Shown: positions 9,423 to 18,659 of the stretch, one piece after another
How positions within the stretch are numbered: the stretch's first letter is position 1
How the letters are laid out: each line of letters begins with the position of its first letter
Origin: Mucilaginibacter glaciei
GTDB lineage: Bacteria; Bacteroidota; Bacteroidia; Sphingobacteriales; Sphingobacteriaceae
DNA length: 64,000 nt
Assembly (NCBI RefSeq): GCF_014773245.1
Contig: NZ_JACWMX010000002.1
Location: 434,001-498,000, forward strand
Direction: 5' to 3'
Position numbers and translations under genes: made by a program
Notes under the pieces: generated by a model
What the model was told of the DNA's origin: nothing
Database searches by the model: none
What the model saw: the letters and a program-made list of their open reading frames with translations, nothing else

Positions 9423-10424
9423 TTACATCGGCATCCTTGCCAACGGTGTAATTTCCTGCCCGGCAAATTCGCCTTTTAAAAATTTATAGTATCCGGCAAT
9501 GGCAATCATAGCCGCGTTATCCGTACAATATTCAAATTTAGGGATAAAAACATTCCAACCTTTTTCGGCACCCAGTTTGGTCAATCCCTCTCGCAACCCT
9601 GTATTGGCTGATACCCCTCCTGCCAAAGCAATATCCTTAATTCCATACTCATCGGCCGCACGCATTAATTTATTTAGCAATATAGTAGCGATCCTATGCT
9701 CTACCGACGCGCAAATATCAGCTATATTTTCGGCTATAAAGTTTGGGTTAGCCCTAACATTATCCCTTATAAAATAAAGTATAGCAGTTTTAACACCACT
9801 AAAGCTAAAGTCAAAACCCGGTATCTGCGGCTCGGGGAACTTATAGGCGTTGGGGTTACCGTTGCGGGCGTTTTTATCAATCAGCGGGCCGCCGGGGTAA
9901 GGCAAGCCTAATATCTTGCTGGTTTTGTCCATCGCCTCGCCGGCAGCGTCATCAAGCGTTTGGCCTATCACCTCCATCTCAAAATAATCTTTAACCAACA
10001 CAATTTGCGTATGCCCGCCCGATACGGTAAGACATATAAACGGAAACGTCGGCTTTTTTGGGCCGATAAAATGCGCCAGAATATGCGCCTGCATATGGTT
10101 TATATCTATTAGCGGCAGGTTGCGGGCCAGCGCAAATGCCTTAGCAAAGGATACGCCAACCAATAAAGAGCCCAAAAGTCCCGGTCCGCGTGTAAAAGCT
10201 ACCGCATCAATATCATTTTTGCTTACTTTTGCGTTCAATAATGCTTGTTGTACAGCCGGAACAATGTTTTGCTGATGAACCCTTGAGGCAAGCTCGGGCA
10301 CAACACCGCCGTATGCTTCGTGAATGGTTTGATTGGCAATAACATTGCTCAATATTTCACCATCAACGCAAACTGAGGCTGATGTTTCATCACATGAGGA
10401 TTCGATAGCTAATATTACAGGCAC
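9423..10424 (-). CDS. tsaD: tRNA N6-threonylcarbamoyladenosine transferase TsaD
   Basis: Transfers the threonylcarbamoyl group to A37 of tRNAs that read ANN codons, working with TsaB and TsaE (not in this window). The 333-residue ASKHA-fold protein starts with IESSCDETSASV and has the metal-binding HMQAH motif (H110, H114), VSGGHTQIVLV, and the late GGVSANTGLR and CTDNAAMIA motifs. The gene is divergent from tamB, an arrangement I recall in other Bacteroidota. The upstream 10428-10465 region carries AGTCAAAA simple repeats, not a clear promoter. Confidence 0.97.
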   Translation of the reverse strand: MPVILAIESSCDETSASVCVDGEILSNVIANQTIHEAYGGVVPELASRVHQQNIVPAVQQALLNAKVSKNDIDAVAFTRGPGLLGSLLVGVSFAKAFALARNLPLIDINHMQAHILAHFIGPKKPTFPFICLTVSGGHTQIVLVKDYFEMEVIGQTLDDAAGEAMDKTSKILGLPYPGGPLIDKNARNGNPNAYKFPEPQIPGFDFSFSGVKTAILYFIRDNVRANPNFIAENIADICASVEHRIATILLNKLMRAADEYGIKDIALAGGVSANTGLREGLTKLGAEKGWNVFIPKFEYCTDNAAMIAIAGYYKFLKGEFAGQEITPLARMPM

Positions 10425-10427
10425 TAT

Positions 10428-10465
10428 TCAAGTCAAAAGTCAAAAGTTTAAAGTCAAAAAAAAAA
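10428..10465. repeat. AGTCAAAA simple-sequence repeat upstream of tsaD
   Basis: Three near-tandem AGTCAAA units (AAGTCAAAAGTCAAAAG, then AAAGTCAAA) run into a tract of about ten A. This is slippage-prone sequence placed 4-40 nt upstream of the tsaD start. Confidence 0.5.
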
Positions 10466-10534
10466 GACTTTGCTTTTGAGTGAAATTTATAAATAAATTC
10501 AGAAAGTAAAACACTTAGTGCGTTTTTGAATTTT

Positions 10535-10542
10535 TACCTTTG
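10535..10542 (+). promoter_or_regulatory. Predicted -7 box of tamB
   Basis: TACCTTTG fits TAnnTTTG. It ends 23 nt before the proposed ATT start at 10566, a leader length usual here, and supports an N-terminus upstream of 10611. Confidence 0.4.
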
Positions 10543-10565
10543 AATTCTTAATTAACTACAAAGTT

Positions 10566-13500
10566 ATTAAAAAACTACTCAAAATAGCGTTAGGTGTCGT
10601 ACTGATAATTTTGTTGCTGGTGAGCGTGGTTTTAGTGCTTATACAGTATGAGCCCGTGCAAACCTGGGCGGCAAAAAAAGCAACGGCATATCTGTCCAAA
10701 GAGCTTAACACCAAAGTTGATGTTAAGCGGCTTAAAGTGGTTCCGTTTTCATCGGTTGTATTAGAGGGGCTTTATATTTTAGATAAGCAGCAGGACACGC
10801 TATTAAGCACTCCCAAACTCGCGGTAGAGCTGAGTGGCTTTTCTGTATTCAACAGCATCAAAAAAAAGACGATCAATTTCGAATCCATCCAATTGGATAA
10901 CGGATCATTTTATCTTAAAAAATTAAAGGATAGCACTACCAATCTTGATTTTGTTCTCAATTACTTCAACTCTGGTGATACCACTAAAAAGAAAAGCCAG
11001 CCATGGACACTTACGTTCCAAAAAATAGCGGTCAATAATTTTCATTTTAAATATAAAAATAGCCTTCGTAATGAGGCAGTAAGCGGGGTTAATTTCGATG
11101 ACATAGATGTAAACCATTTCAGCACCATAGTGCGGAACATGGATTTAAAAAATCACTTGTTTAAGGCACGGATCGGCGGCCTTACGCTGCACGAGAAAAG
11201 CGGTTTTTTTGTGCGCAACTTTAATGCAAATGCTACCATTGATACCAACCAGGTATTGCTGCAAAACCTTAATATCCTTACGCCGAACTCCAGCCTTCGC
11301 AATTACTTCCGGATGAAGTTCAAATCATTCAGCGATTTTAGCGATGTCGAAAACAAGGTAATGATGGATGGCGATTTTATGCAGTCGCATTTATCCTCAA
11401 AGGATATAGCCTATTTCACTCCATCATTGGGTAAAATCAACTTCGAGCTTGGTGTTGATGGCCGTATTCGCGGATTGGTAAACAACCTGCGGGCTACAAA
11501 TCTTACCGTAACTGCTGCCCAAGCTACCTTTATAAAGGGTGATTTCCATTTAACCGGCCTGCCCGATTGGGAGAATACGTTCCTGCAGTTAAAGTTCGAC
11601 CAGATAGCCACGAATAAAAAAGACCTTGATTACTTATATAGTCATTTTACAGGCAAAGCCAATCAGCATGTGCCGGCAATTGTGGCCAAGTTTGGCAACA
11701 TCAATTTTAACGGAAGGTTTACCGGCCTGCAAAACGATTTTGTAGCTTTTGGTACATTTAAAACTAATCTGGGCAGGTTTGACCCGGATATTAATTTAAA
11801 AATTAACAAAGCAGGCGTGCCTAGCTACAGCGGCAAAGTCCAAACATCAAATTTTGACCTGGGCACTTTGCTAGGTGATAAAACCATTGGCCGCACTACC
11901 TTAAGCGCTAATGTTACCGGGCGCGGTGATGACCTAAAAACCTTAAATGCAAAGGGCGACGCAAAAATTGCCTACATCGGTTTTAAAGGATATAACTATA
12001 CCAATTTGGTAACCAGCGGAAGCTTTGTGAACAAAGTTGTTACGGGCAAAATTAATGTGAACGATAAAAACCTTAAACTGAACTTTGCAGGCAGCGTAAA
12101 TCTGAACCCTACCTTACCTGTTTATGATTTTACGGGTACAGTTAATGCCGCAAGGTTAAATAAGTTAAAGCTTATAAAAGACACTATTACCTTTAATACT
12201 AATATCCGCACCAGGTTTTCGGGTAATAGCCTGGAGAACCTGGACGGCAACATCCTGCTTACAGGGATCCGCATAATTGACCCGCGAAACGATTATGTAG
12301 TAGATACCCTATCTGTTATGGCAAGTGGTAAAGGTGCCGAAAGGATCATCGCCTTAAAATCTGACGTGGCTGATGGAAGCATTAAAGGTACTTTTGACCT
12401 GGGCACGTTACCATCGTATTATAAAACTATAGCAAAACAGTATATCCCCTCGTTAAAAACGGATATCGTAAAACCTAAGCCGCAGAACTTCGATTTTACA
12501 CTTACCCTCAAAAACCTCGACCCCCTGACGGCCATTTTTATGCCCGACCTGAAAATACCGGAGCAGGGTACGTTTGTGGGCAAGTTTAACTCAACAGATA
12601 AAACGGCTACGCTAAACGGATATATTAAAACCATTAAACTGGGAAAGATAGTGTTTCATGATTTTATTATTGATGAAAGCACTAATGACGATTTCCTGGG
12701 ACTGAACGTATCCTTGAGCAAAGTTGATCTTACAGATAGCTTGTTTATCAAAAACATCAACGTAACTAATTTCCTGAAAAAAGACAGCCTCAACTTTAAC
12801 ATCAAATTATCTGATAAAGACGCGGCAAACCAGTTAGACCTTTACGGCCTGGTTGAATTTGGGCGCGATACAACGGCGAAACTTAAACTGTTACCCTCTG
12901 ATGTTGTGCTGGAACGCGAAAAGTGGAAAATTCAAGATCAGGTACGCATCCGTTTGTTGGATGGTAAAACGCAGGTTTCGGGTTTCGAACTTTCTAACGG
13001 GAAACAGAAAGTACGCATCAACGGCTTTATATCTGATAACCCAACTGACGAGCTGAAGATTAATTTCGAAAAATTCAGCATGGCTACCTTAAACCAGCTC
13101 ACCAAATCATCTGGCGTGTTATTAAACGGTGCGTTAAATGGCGAGGTAAAACTCACCTCGATCATCAAATCGCCGGGGGTTGACGCCAACTTAGGGATCG
13201 ATTCATTAATGATGAATAAAACCCTGGTAGGTGATGTTAAGATAAAATCGACACTTGATAACGCACGCGAAGCAGCAAAAGTAAACCTGAATATAACCAA
13301 CCGTGGTTTAGAAACCATGAATATTGCCGGCATATACGCCATTGGCAAAAAGGGCACAAGTGACAACCTTGACTTTGATGTAAAGATGGATAAAACCGAG
13401 GCCATTATATTTGAACCATTTATCAAAAACCTGGTATCAAACGTAAAGGGTACGCTATCGGCCAATCTCAAACTCACCGGCAACCCATCAAGCCCCGCCT

Positions 13501-15086
13501 TAAATGGCGATCTTTCTTTAAATAACACCGGCCTTACGGTTAACTACCTTAAAACAGCTTATACCGTTAACGACAAGCTGAACGTGGCTAACAGCGTAAT
13601 AAAAATTGATAAGATGGTGTTAAAGGACTATAAGGGCGGTAAGGGCGAGGCAAACGGAACGGTAGACTTGAATAACCTGGCCAACCCAACGCTTAATATT
13701 TCACTCGATGCTGATAACCTACTTGCGCTTAATACCACATTTAAAGATAACCATATATACTACGGAGTTGCTTATGGCACAGGTAAATTTAGCTTTACCG
13801 GGCCTATAGACAATATGAAGATAGATATTAAGGCGAGTACCCAGGAAGGGACCATTTTTAATATCCCGTTAAATACCTCCATCACCGCTGTTGATTACGA
13901 CTTTATACGTTTTGTAAACCATAATGATACCACGATGAAGGTGGTGGATAAAGTAAAATCATTTAATGGCATTACCCTTAATTTTGACCTTACAGTTGAT
14001 GAGAAAACTGTAGTACGAATAGCTACCGACTACGGTATATTGGAAGGCAGTGGCCAGGCCAGGAACCTAAAACTAAATATTAACAGCCTGGGCGATTTTG
14101 AAATGTTCGGCGATTTTACCATCACATCGGGCAAGTTTGAATTTACTGCGAAAGACTTTATAAGCAAAAACTTTACGGTAAGCCAGGGCGGCACCATCCG
14201 CTGGACGGGTAACCCGTCTAATGCAGAGATTAACCTAAAGGCATTATATGAAGTGCGCACCAATATTGCGCCGTTGTACACTGCTGCGGGCCTGCAATCA
14301 CCGTTTGGGCCCAAACAAGTATTGGTACAGGCCGAATTGCTGATCACTAAATCGCTGTTACAACCTAACATTGATTTCAATTTTAATTTCCCGGTGGAGC
14401 CTGCCATTAAAGATGACCTTACCACTTACTTGTCTGACAATAATAACCGGAGCCAACAAGCCTTAAGCATCATTGTACGGCGCAGTTTTGCATCGGGTAC
14501 GGGCAGCAATTTAACTAACCAGGTACTTGGAACCGCGCGCGATGCAGTAAGCGAATTTGCTTTTAATAAGCTTAACAACTTTATTTCGCAGTCAAATCTT
14601 AAAAATTTCGACATTAACATCAGGTCTTTTAACGATGCCAGTCTGGGCCTGCGTTTTTTTGGTGATAGATTACTATTCAACGGCAATGTGTATTCCAACA
14701 CAGGCACCAGTGATATTTTCAACAATAGCCAAAGCTTGCTTACCACAGATTTTAGGACGCTTACCAAGGATGTAGAAGTGCAATACCTGATCCGTAAGGA
14801 TGGCAACCTGCGCGCAAGATATTCTTATAGGGCGTTAAACAGTACCACCCTTAATACCATAAACGATAACCTGGGTGTACAATATGTAAATGGAATTGGT
14901 TTGGTGTATCAGCGCGATTTTGATACGTTCAGCGAATTTATCCGCAACATATTCAGGCAAGGCAGGCGCACTAAAGCACCTGTAAAACCATTGCCTAACC
15001 CACCGGCAACAAATACACCAGTAGTATCGGGGGGCAGCACACGCGGAGGCGGCGATGATACCGAAGACGAAAAGCTGGAAAATTAA
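10566..15086 (+). CDS. tamB: TamB-like translocation/assembly module protein (DUF490), probable ATT start
   Basis: A very large AsmA/TamB-type protein: an N-terminal inner-membrane anchor, then about 1,400 residues of repetitive beta-strand sequence and a C-terminal TamB domain (from ~1,150: RRSFASGTGSNLTNQ, GLRFFGDRLLFNGNVY). TamB-family proteins bridge inner and outer membranes and move phospholipids or help barrel assembly. The first TTG/ATG in frame is TTG 10611, but that would cut the anchor in half. In-frame codons upstream read (ATT)KKLLKIALGVVLIIL, the usual K-rich start of this family, so ATT at 10566 is proposed (1,506 aa). An in-frame TGA at 10527 limits the start. The tail is Gly/Pro/Asp-rich. 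Confidence 0.9.
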   Translation: MKKLLKIALGVVLIILLLVSVVLVLIQYEPVQTWAAKKATAYLSKELNTKVDVKRLKVVPFSSVVLEGLYILDKQQDTLLSTPKLAVELSGFSVFNSIKKKTINFESIQLDNGSFYLKKLKDSTTNLDFVLNYFNSGDTTKKKSQPWTLTFQKIAVNNFHFKYKNSLRNEAVSGVNFDDIDVNHFSTIVRNMDLKNHLFKARIGGLTLHEKSGFFVRNFNANATIDTNQVLLQNLNILTPNSSLRNYFRMKFKSFSDFSDVENKVMMDGDFMQSHLSSKDIAYFTPSLGKINFELGVDGRIRGLVNNLRATNLTVTAAQATFIKGDFHLTGLPDWENTFLQLKFDQIATNKKDLDYLYSHFTGKANQHVPAIVAKFGNINFNGRFTGLQNDFVAFGTFKTNLGRFDPDINLKINKAGVPSYSGKVQTSNFDLGTLLGDKTIGRTTLSANVTGRGDDLKTLNAKGDAKIAYIGFKGYNYTNLVTSGSFVNKVVTGKINVNDKNLKLNFAGSVNLNPTLPVYDFTGTVNAARLNKLKLIKDTITFNTNIRTRFSGNSLENLDGNILLTGIRIIDPRNDYVVDTLSVMASGKGAERIIALKSDVADGSIKGTFDLGTLPSYYKTIAKQYIPSLKTDIVKPKPQNFDFTLTLKNLDPLTAIFMPDLKIPEQGTFVGKFNSTDKTATLNGYIKTIKLGKIVFHDFIIDESTNDDFLGLNVSLSKVDLTDSLFIKNINVTNFLKKDSLNFNIKLSDKDAANQLDLYGLVEFGRDTTAKLKLLPSDVVLEREKWKIQDQVRIRLLDGKTQVSGFELSNGKQKVRINGFISDNPTDELKINFEKFSMATLNQLTKSSGVLLNGALNGEVKLTSIIKSPGVDANLGIDSLMMNKTLVGDVKIKSTLDNAREAAKVNLNITNRGLETMNIAGIYAIGKKGTSDNLDFDVKMDKTEAIIFEPFIKNLVSNVKGTLSANLKLTGNPSSPALNGDLSLNNTGLTVNYLKTAYTVNDKLNVANSVIKIDKMVLKDYKGGKGEANGTVDLNNLANPTLNISLDADNLLALNTTFKDNHIYYGVAYGTGKFSFTGPIDNMKIDIKASTQEGTIFNIPLNTSITAVDYDFIRFVNHNDTTMKVVDKVKSFNGITLNFDLTVDEKTVVRIATDYGILEGSGQARNLKLNINSLGDFEMFGDFTITSGKFEFTAKDFISKNFTVSQGGTIRWTGNPSNAEINLKALYEVRTNIAPLYTAAGLQSPFGPKQVLVQAELLITKSLLQPNIDFNFNFPVEPAIKDDLTTYLSDNNNRSQQALSIIVRRSFASGTGSNLTNQVLGTARDAVSEFAFNKLNNFISQSNLKNFDINIRSFNDASLGLRFFGDRLLFNGNVYSNTGTSDIFNNSQSLLTTDFRTLTKDVEVQYLIRKDGNLRARYSYRALNSTTLNTINDNLGVQYVNGIGLVYQRDFDTFSEFIRNIFRQGRRTKAPVKPLPNPPATNTPVVSGGSTRGGGDDTEDEKLEN

Positions 15087-15095
15087 CTAACTTAA

Positions 15096-16301
15096 TTAAT
15101 GCTCGCGCATAATAGCGTGATCCATCTTATCCCTTTTAGTACGCAGGTAAGCCTCGTTATGTGGGTTAGATGCGATCTCTATCGGCATGTTCTCGACAAC
15201 CTCTAAACCATAGCCGATAAGCCCGGCGCGTTTTTTAGGGTTATTAGTTAACAAGCGCATTTTTGAAATGCCCAGGCTGCGCAGAATTTGCGCGCCAATA
15301 CCATAATCACGCTGGTCTATCTGGAAACCCAATTTAACGTTGGCTTCAACAGTATCCAGGCCGTTTTCTTGCAGATGATAGGCCTTTAACTTGTTTACCA
15401 GGCCAATACCGCGGCCTTCCTGGTTCATATAAACAATAACGCCTTTACCTTCTTTACTGATGATCTCCATTGCTTTGTGCAACTGTGGCCCGCAATCGCA
15501 ACGGCAAGATCCAAAGATATCGCCGGTTACACATGAGCTGTGTACGCGCACCAAAACAGGCTCGCCGGGTGCCCACTCCCCTTTTACAAGGGCTAAATGG
15601 TTTTCGCCGGTATCTAACTGCGTATATGCTATCATATCAAAATCGCCCCACTCGGTAGGCATTTTAACTGATACTTCCTTTTTAACCAACGATTCGGTAT
15701 CTAAACGATACGCGATAAGGTCTTTAATAGATATGATTTTCAGGTCAAATTCTTTGGCCATAACCAACAATTCAGGCAGGCGGGCCATATCGCCATCCTC
15801 CTTCATTATTTCGCAGATAACCCCGGCAGGTTCAAAACCGGCTAACACCGATAGGTCTATAGCAGCCTCGGTGTGGCCCGACCGTCTTAATACGCCCCCA
15901 TCTTTACCAATTAACGGGAATATATGGCCAGGGCGGCCCAAATCTTCTGGCTTAGTAGCCGGGTCAATTAAGGCAAGGGTAGTTTTAGAGCGGTCTGTTG
16001 CAGATATACCGGTAGTACAGCCGTTTCCCAGCAGATCTATAGATACCGTAAAATTTGTCTCATGCGAGGTGGTATTCTTGCTTACCATCAGCTCCAGATC
16101 TAATTCTTGCGCGCGCCTTTTTGTAATTGGTGTGCAAACCAAACCACGGCCATGGCGAACCATAAAATTGATGGTTTCTGGCGTGGCGTTACGTGCAGCG
16201 GTTAAAAAGTCACCCTCATTCTCACGATCTTCATCGTCAACAACAATAATGGTTTTACCTGCTTTTATAGCTTCAATTGCTTCCGGGATGGTGTTAAGCA
16301 T
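15096..16301 (-). CDS. ribBA: Bifunctional DHBP synthase / GTP cyclohydrolase II
   Basis: Catalyses both entry reactions of riboflavin synthesis: ribulose-5-phosphate to 3,4-dihydroxybutanone-4-phosphate (N-terminal, ~res 1-200) and GTP to a diaminopyrimidine (C-terminal, ~205-401). The RibB half has [27 protein letters not shown] and HIFPL with the paired catalytic residues; the RibA half has the zinc ligands C-x10-C-x-C ([14 protein letters not shown]) and NQEGRGIGL. Full length for the fusion at 401 residues. It is convergent with tamB, 9 nt apart. No FMN riboswitch fold was seen in the 108-nt upstream gap. Confidence 0.97.
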   Translation of the reverse strand: MLNTIPEAIEAIKAGKTIIVVDDEDRENEGDFLTAARNATPETINFMVRHGRGLVCTPITKRRAQELDLELMVSKNTTSHETNFTVSIDLLGNGCTTGISATDRSKTTLALIDPATKPEDLGRPGHIFPLIGKDGGVLRRSGHTEAAIDLSVLAGFEPAGVICEIMKEDGDMARLPELLVMAKEFDLKIISIKDLIAYRLDTESLVKKEVSVKMPTEWGDFDMIAYTQLDTGENHLALVKGEWAPGEPVLVRVHSSCVTGDIFGSCRCDCGPQLHKAMEIISKEGKGVIVYMNQEGRGIGLVNKLKAYHLQENGLDTVEANVKLGFQIDQRDYGIGAQILRSLGISKMRLLTNNPKKRAGLIGYGLEVVENMPIEIASNPHNEAYLRTKRDKMDHAIMREH

Positions 16302-16363
16302 TGCTTTAAAAATTTATGACACCGGCAATTACTGCTGTTATGTAGCTATTTGCCAATATAGCG

Positions 16364-16371
16364 CAAAAGTA
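16364..16371 (-). promoter_or_regulatory. Predicted -7 box of ribBA
   Basis: On the minus strand the sequence reads TACTTTTG, a match to TAnnTTTG, about 62 nt before the ribBA ATG. The -33 element is weak (TTG 26 nt upstream). Confidence 0.4.
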
Positions 16372-16409
16372 AAGCATAATTAATTGATAAAGGTCGGCAA
16401 TTTGTAAAA

Positions 16410-17834
16410 CTACACCGTGGGATTACGCTTAGGCAGCTTAAGGCGTTTAAAGAATCGTTTATACAGTTCCATATCAAATAAGGCGGAGTCTGTTGCAGCT
16501 TTATAAGAAAGAAACAGGCCGATTGGGAATAAAACCACAATGCCTATCCACGCGCCAATAATAGGCGACAAGTCGCCCTCTTTAGCCGATTTTTCGCCTA
16601 TAGTGCCGATGATATAATAGATCAAAAAGAAGATCACAGAAACCACCACCGGCAGGCCCAAACCGCCTTTACGGATAATTGCCCCGAGCGGTGCCCCTAT
16701 CAAAAATAAAACGATACAACCTGCTGAAAGTGTAAATTTCCGTTGGTACTCCATAACATACCTGCGCACACTTTTGGTGGTTTCTTTATAATTATCTATG
16801 CGGAGCTTTAAGGCATCCTGCACCTGCCTTACTTCACTCGCGGCATTGTTGTAAGCATTTATCTTTTCGTTTACACTATGCAGCAACACGCTATCTGCCG
16901 GAATAAGCTTTTTAACAGTTTTAGATATTTTGGGGATGGTAAAATACTTAATGCTGGGTACAATAAGCCTGTAATTAACACTGGCGTTACTATCTACATT
17001 TTTGTTTGCCGAATCTATGTAATGCTGCAATTGCTTCAGGTTCATCATCATGGATGCCTGCCTGAACTCGCTTTCATTCGTACGGGTCATCTTAAATGCC
17101 GACAAATCAAACCGCTGCTCGGTTTCCTTGAAGCGGAAACGGGTAAGCCGGCGGCGCTGCTCGTAATTTACATCGCCGGGGGTTTCTTCGTAACGCACGC
17201 CATCCTTTAATTTCAGTATTAAAAACAAATCGTCTTTAGTACGATACATCATACCCGATTTAGCGAAGGTTACAATGTGATTGATATCGATAGCGCCGCG
17301 CTGATAGATCATTATATCATGCAGGGTTTGCCCGTCCGGGTCTTTACGCTTTACACGGATAGTGGTACCCGGGAAACGGCTGCTGAAAATATTCTCGGGG
17401 ATTAGATCGGCCGATTTTTGCTTGCGGGCATCGTAAAGCAGTGAATAATATTTGAGGTTGGCTACCGGCAGCATGTAATCAGAAAACACAAAGGCGGCCA
17501 CGCTGATCACAAAAACTACAACCATCATAGGGTACATAGCCCGGCGCAGCGAGATCCCAGCCGATTTGATGGCCACCAGCTCGTAATTTTCGCCCAGGCT
17601 GCCATAGGTCATGATTGAGGATAACAACACAGATAATGGCAAGGCCATGGCCAGATTAGTTGCCGAGTTGTACAACATCAATTCTAAAATAATGTACCAC
17701 TCAAACCCTTTGCCTATCAGGTCATCGATATATTTGAAAAGAAATAGCATCAGCAGCACAAACATCACAATCAATAAGGTGACTATAAAAGGCCTTATAA
17801 ATGACTTGAGCAGTAAAAGATGTATTTTTTTCAT
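16410..17834 (-). CDS. LptF/LptG-family permease (YjgP/YjgQ)
   Basis: Membrane subunit of the ABC machine that extracts lipopolysaccharide from the inner membrane. The start is placed at the ATG at 17834 (MKKIHLLLLKSFIRPF); 14 additional in-frame upstream codons lack family character. The 474-residue protein has three N-terminal membrane helices (~10-35, 45-75, 90-115), a large periplasmic beta-jellyroll domain and three C-terminal helices (~370-450), the family layout. It lies between a START-like gene and ribBA, all on the same strand. Whether it is LptF or LptG cannot be decided; LptB, LptC and the partner permease are not in the window. Confidence 0.92.
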   Translation of the reverse strand: MKKIHLLLLKSFIRPFIVTLLIVMFVLLMLFLFKYIDDLIGKGFEWYIILELMLYNSATNLAMALPLSVLLSSIMTYGSLGENYELVAIKSAGISLRRAMYPMMVVVFVISVAAFVFSDYMLPVANLKYYSLLYDARKQKSADLIPENIFSSRFPGTTIRVKRKDPDGQTLHDIMIYQRGAIDINHIVTFAKSGMMYRTKDDLFLILKLKDGVRYEETPGDVNYEQRRRLTRFRFKETEQRFDLSAFKMTRTNESEFRQASMMMNLKQLQHYIDSANKNVDSNASVNYRLIVPSIKYFTIPKISKTVKKLIPADSVLLHSVNEKINAYNNAASEVRQVQDALKLRIDNYKETTKSVRRYVMEYQRKFTLSAGCIVLFLIGAPLGAIIRKGGLGLPVVVSVIFFLIYYIIGTIGEKSAKEGDLSPIIGAWIGIVVLFPIGLFLSYKAATDSALFDMELYKRFFKRLKLPKRNPTV

Positions 17835-17909
17835 CAGGGAAATTTGTATACAGGGACCAAACGGTTCAGCAGGCAAATAATTGTAAGCCGTTTAAGCAAT
17901 TAGCTGATA

Positions 17910-17917
17910 CAAAAATA
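17910..17917 (-). promoter_or_regulatory. Predicted -7 box of the lptF/G-type gene
   Basis: TATTTTTG on the minus strand matches TAnnTTTG, 75 nt before the start codon. The -33 region overlaps the end of the upstream START-like gene and is not convincing. Confidence 0.35.
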
Positions 17918-17930
17918 CAGAAATTAATAT

Positions 17931-18311
17931 TTAGGCGCCCAGGGTGCTTATCAGGTAATCTACCTGGTTATCCCATATCAGCCGGCGCTCGGCAATGGTA
18001 TCCTCCGTCGCGAAATCGGTAATGCTCAGGGCTACATCGTTAGTCAGCTCGTCCTGCACAATTTCCATCTCAAAATAGCACTGGGGCTCGTCGTCAATCC
18101 ACTTAAAACGTACCAGTTTATTCTCCTTTATGGCTACCAATTTGGCATTCTGCTTTTCGCCATCCCACGTAAAAGTGTATATCTGGTCCTTTACATTCAC
18201 ATCATCAGCAAACCATTGCGCCAATCCATTAGCTTCGTTAAGGAATGTATAAAGTATTCTGGGTGAGGATTTTATTTCGTACTCAATAGTAAATTTCTTC
18301 TTTTCGGACAT
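17931..18311 (-). CDS. START-like (SRPBCC fold) domain protein
   Basis: A 126-residue single-domain protein. The start is placed at the second in-frame ATG (18311, MSEKKKFTIEYEI), since the START/AHSA1-type fold begins there; an ATG six codons upstream is possible. The order FTIEYEIKSSPRILYTFL, NGLAQWFADDV, YTFTWDGEKQNAKL and ERRLIWDNQVDYL follows the AHSA1/START_2 pattern, a hydrophobic-pocket fold that binds lipids or other small ligands. Ligand and role are unknown. The downstream lptF/G-type gene (96 nt away) may be coincidental or a sign of a lipid role. Confidence 0.8.
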   Translation of the reverse strand: MSEKKKFTIEYEIKSSPRILYTFLNEANGLAQWFADDVNVKDQIYTFTWDGEKQNAKLVAIKENKLVRFKWIDDEPQCYFEMEIVQDELTNDVALSITDFATEDTIAERRLIWDNQVDYLISTLGA

Positions 18312-18382
18312 ATAGGTTTTGACGTTCAAAAGCCATTAGGGTGTAAATGTTAACATTTTTTCTAAAGAAAACGAATTTCTGC

Positions 18383-18390
18383 TATATTTG
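18383..18390 (+). promoter_or_regulatory. Predicted -7 box of tRNA-Met
   Basis: TATATTTG matches TAnnTTTG and lies 34 nt before the mature tRNA 5' end, a reasonable leader for RNase P processing. Confidence 0.45.
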
Positions 18391-18424
18391 CAAACCTTTT
18401 TAAGGTGCCATCAATAATATATCC

Positions 18425-18498
18425 GGCGGGGTAGCTCAGATGGTTAGAGCGTAGGATTCATAACCCTAAGGTCGGCAGTTCGATCCTGCTCCCCGCTA
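18425..18498 (+). tRNA. tRNA-Met (anticodon CAT)
   Basis: A full cloverleaf can be drawn. The acceptor stem pairs GGCGGGG with CCCCGCT (terminal G-U); the D-arm is GCTC/GAGC. The anticodon arm reads TAGGA-TTCATAA-CCCTA, with an A-C apposition at the loop-closing pair. The variable loop is AGGTC and the T-arm GGCAG-TTCGATC-CTGCT. The discriminator is A and CCA is not encoded. The paired first base and lack of three G-C pairs in the anticodon stem argue against initiator tRNA. An Ile tRNA with modified C34 also carries a CAT anticodon in DNA and cannot be fully excluded. Confidence 0.93.
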
Positions 18499-18507
18499 CT
18501 TAAAAGA

Positions 18508-18540
18508 AAGTCATCAGTCATCCACTGATGGCTTTTTTTA
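18508..18540 (+). terminator. Intrinsic terminator after tRNA-Met
   Basis: AGTCATCAGT / ACTGATGGCT (one T-G wobble) with a 5-nt loop, then seven T. Confidence 0.85.
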
Positions 18541-18659
18541 TTTACGCTGCATTATATCCGCAGTGTCAACCCTCACTCTAAAAAACCAATCTAAAACATA
18601 TTACCCGTCTAATCTTTTATAACATGGTTCCCGGCCTTTTTAATTGCAATGGTCTAATC

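Noticed and set aside
15460..16383. 307-codon forward frame opposite ribBA
   Set aside because: It lies antisense to a clear ribBA gene and its translation lacks domain features; a by-product of codon bias.
16302..16409. FMN riboswitch before ribBA
   Set aside because: The 108-nt gap lacks the conserved AGGG..GAA RFN-element pattern and is AT-rich with a promoter box.
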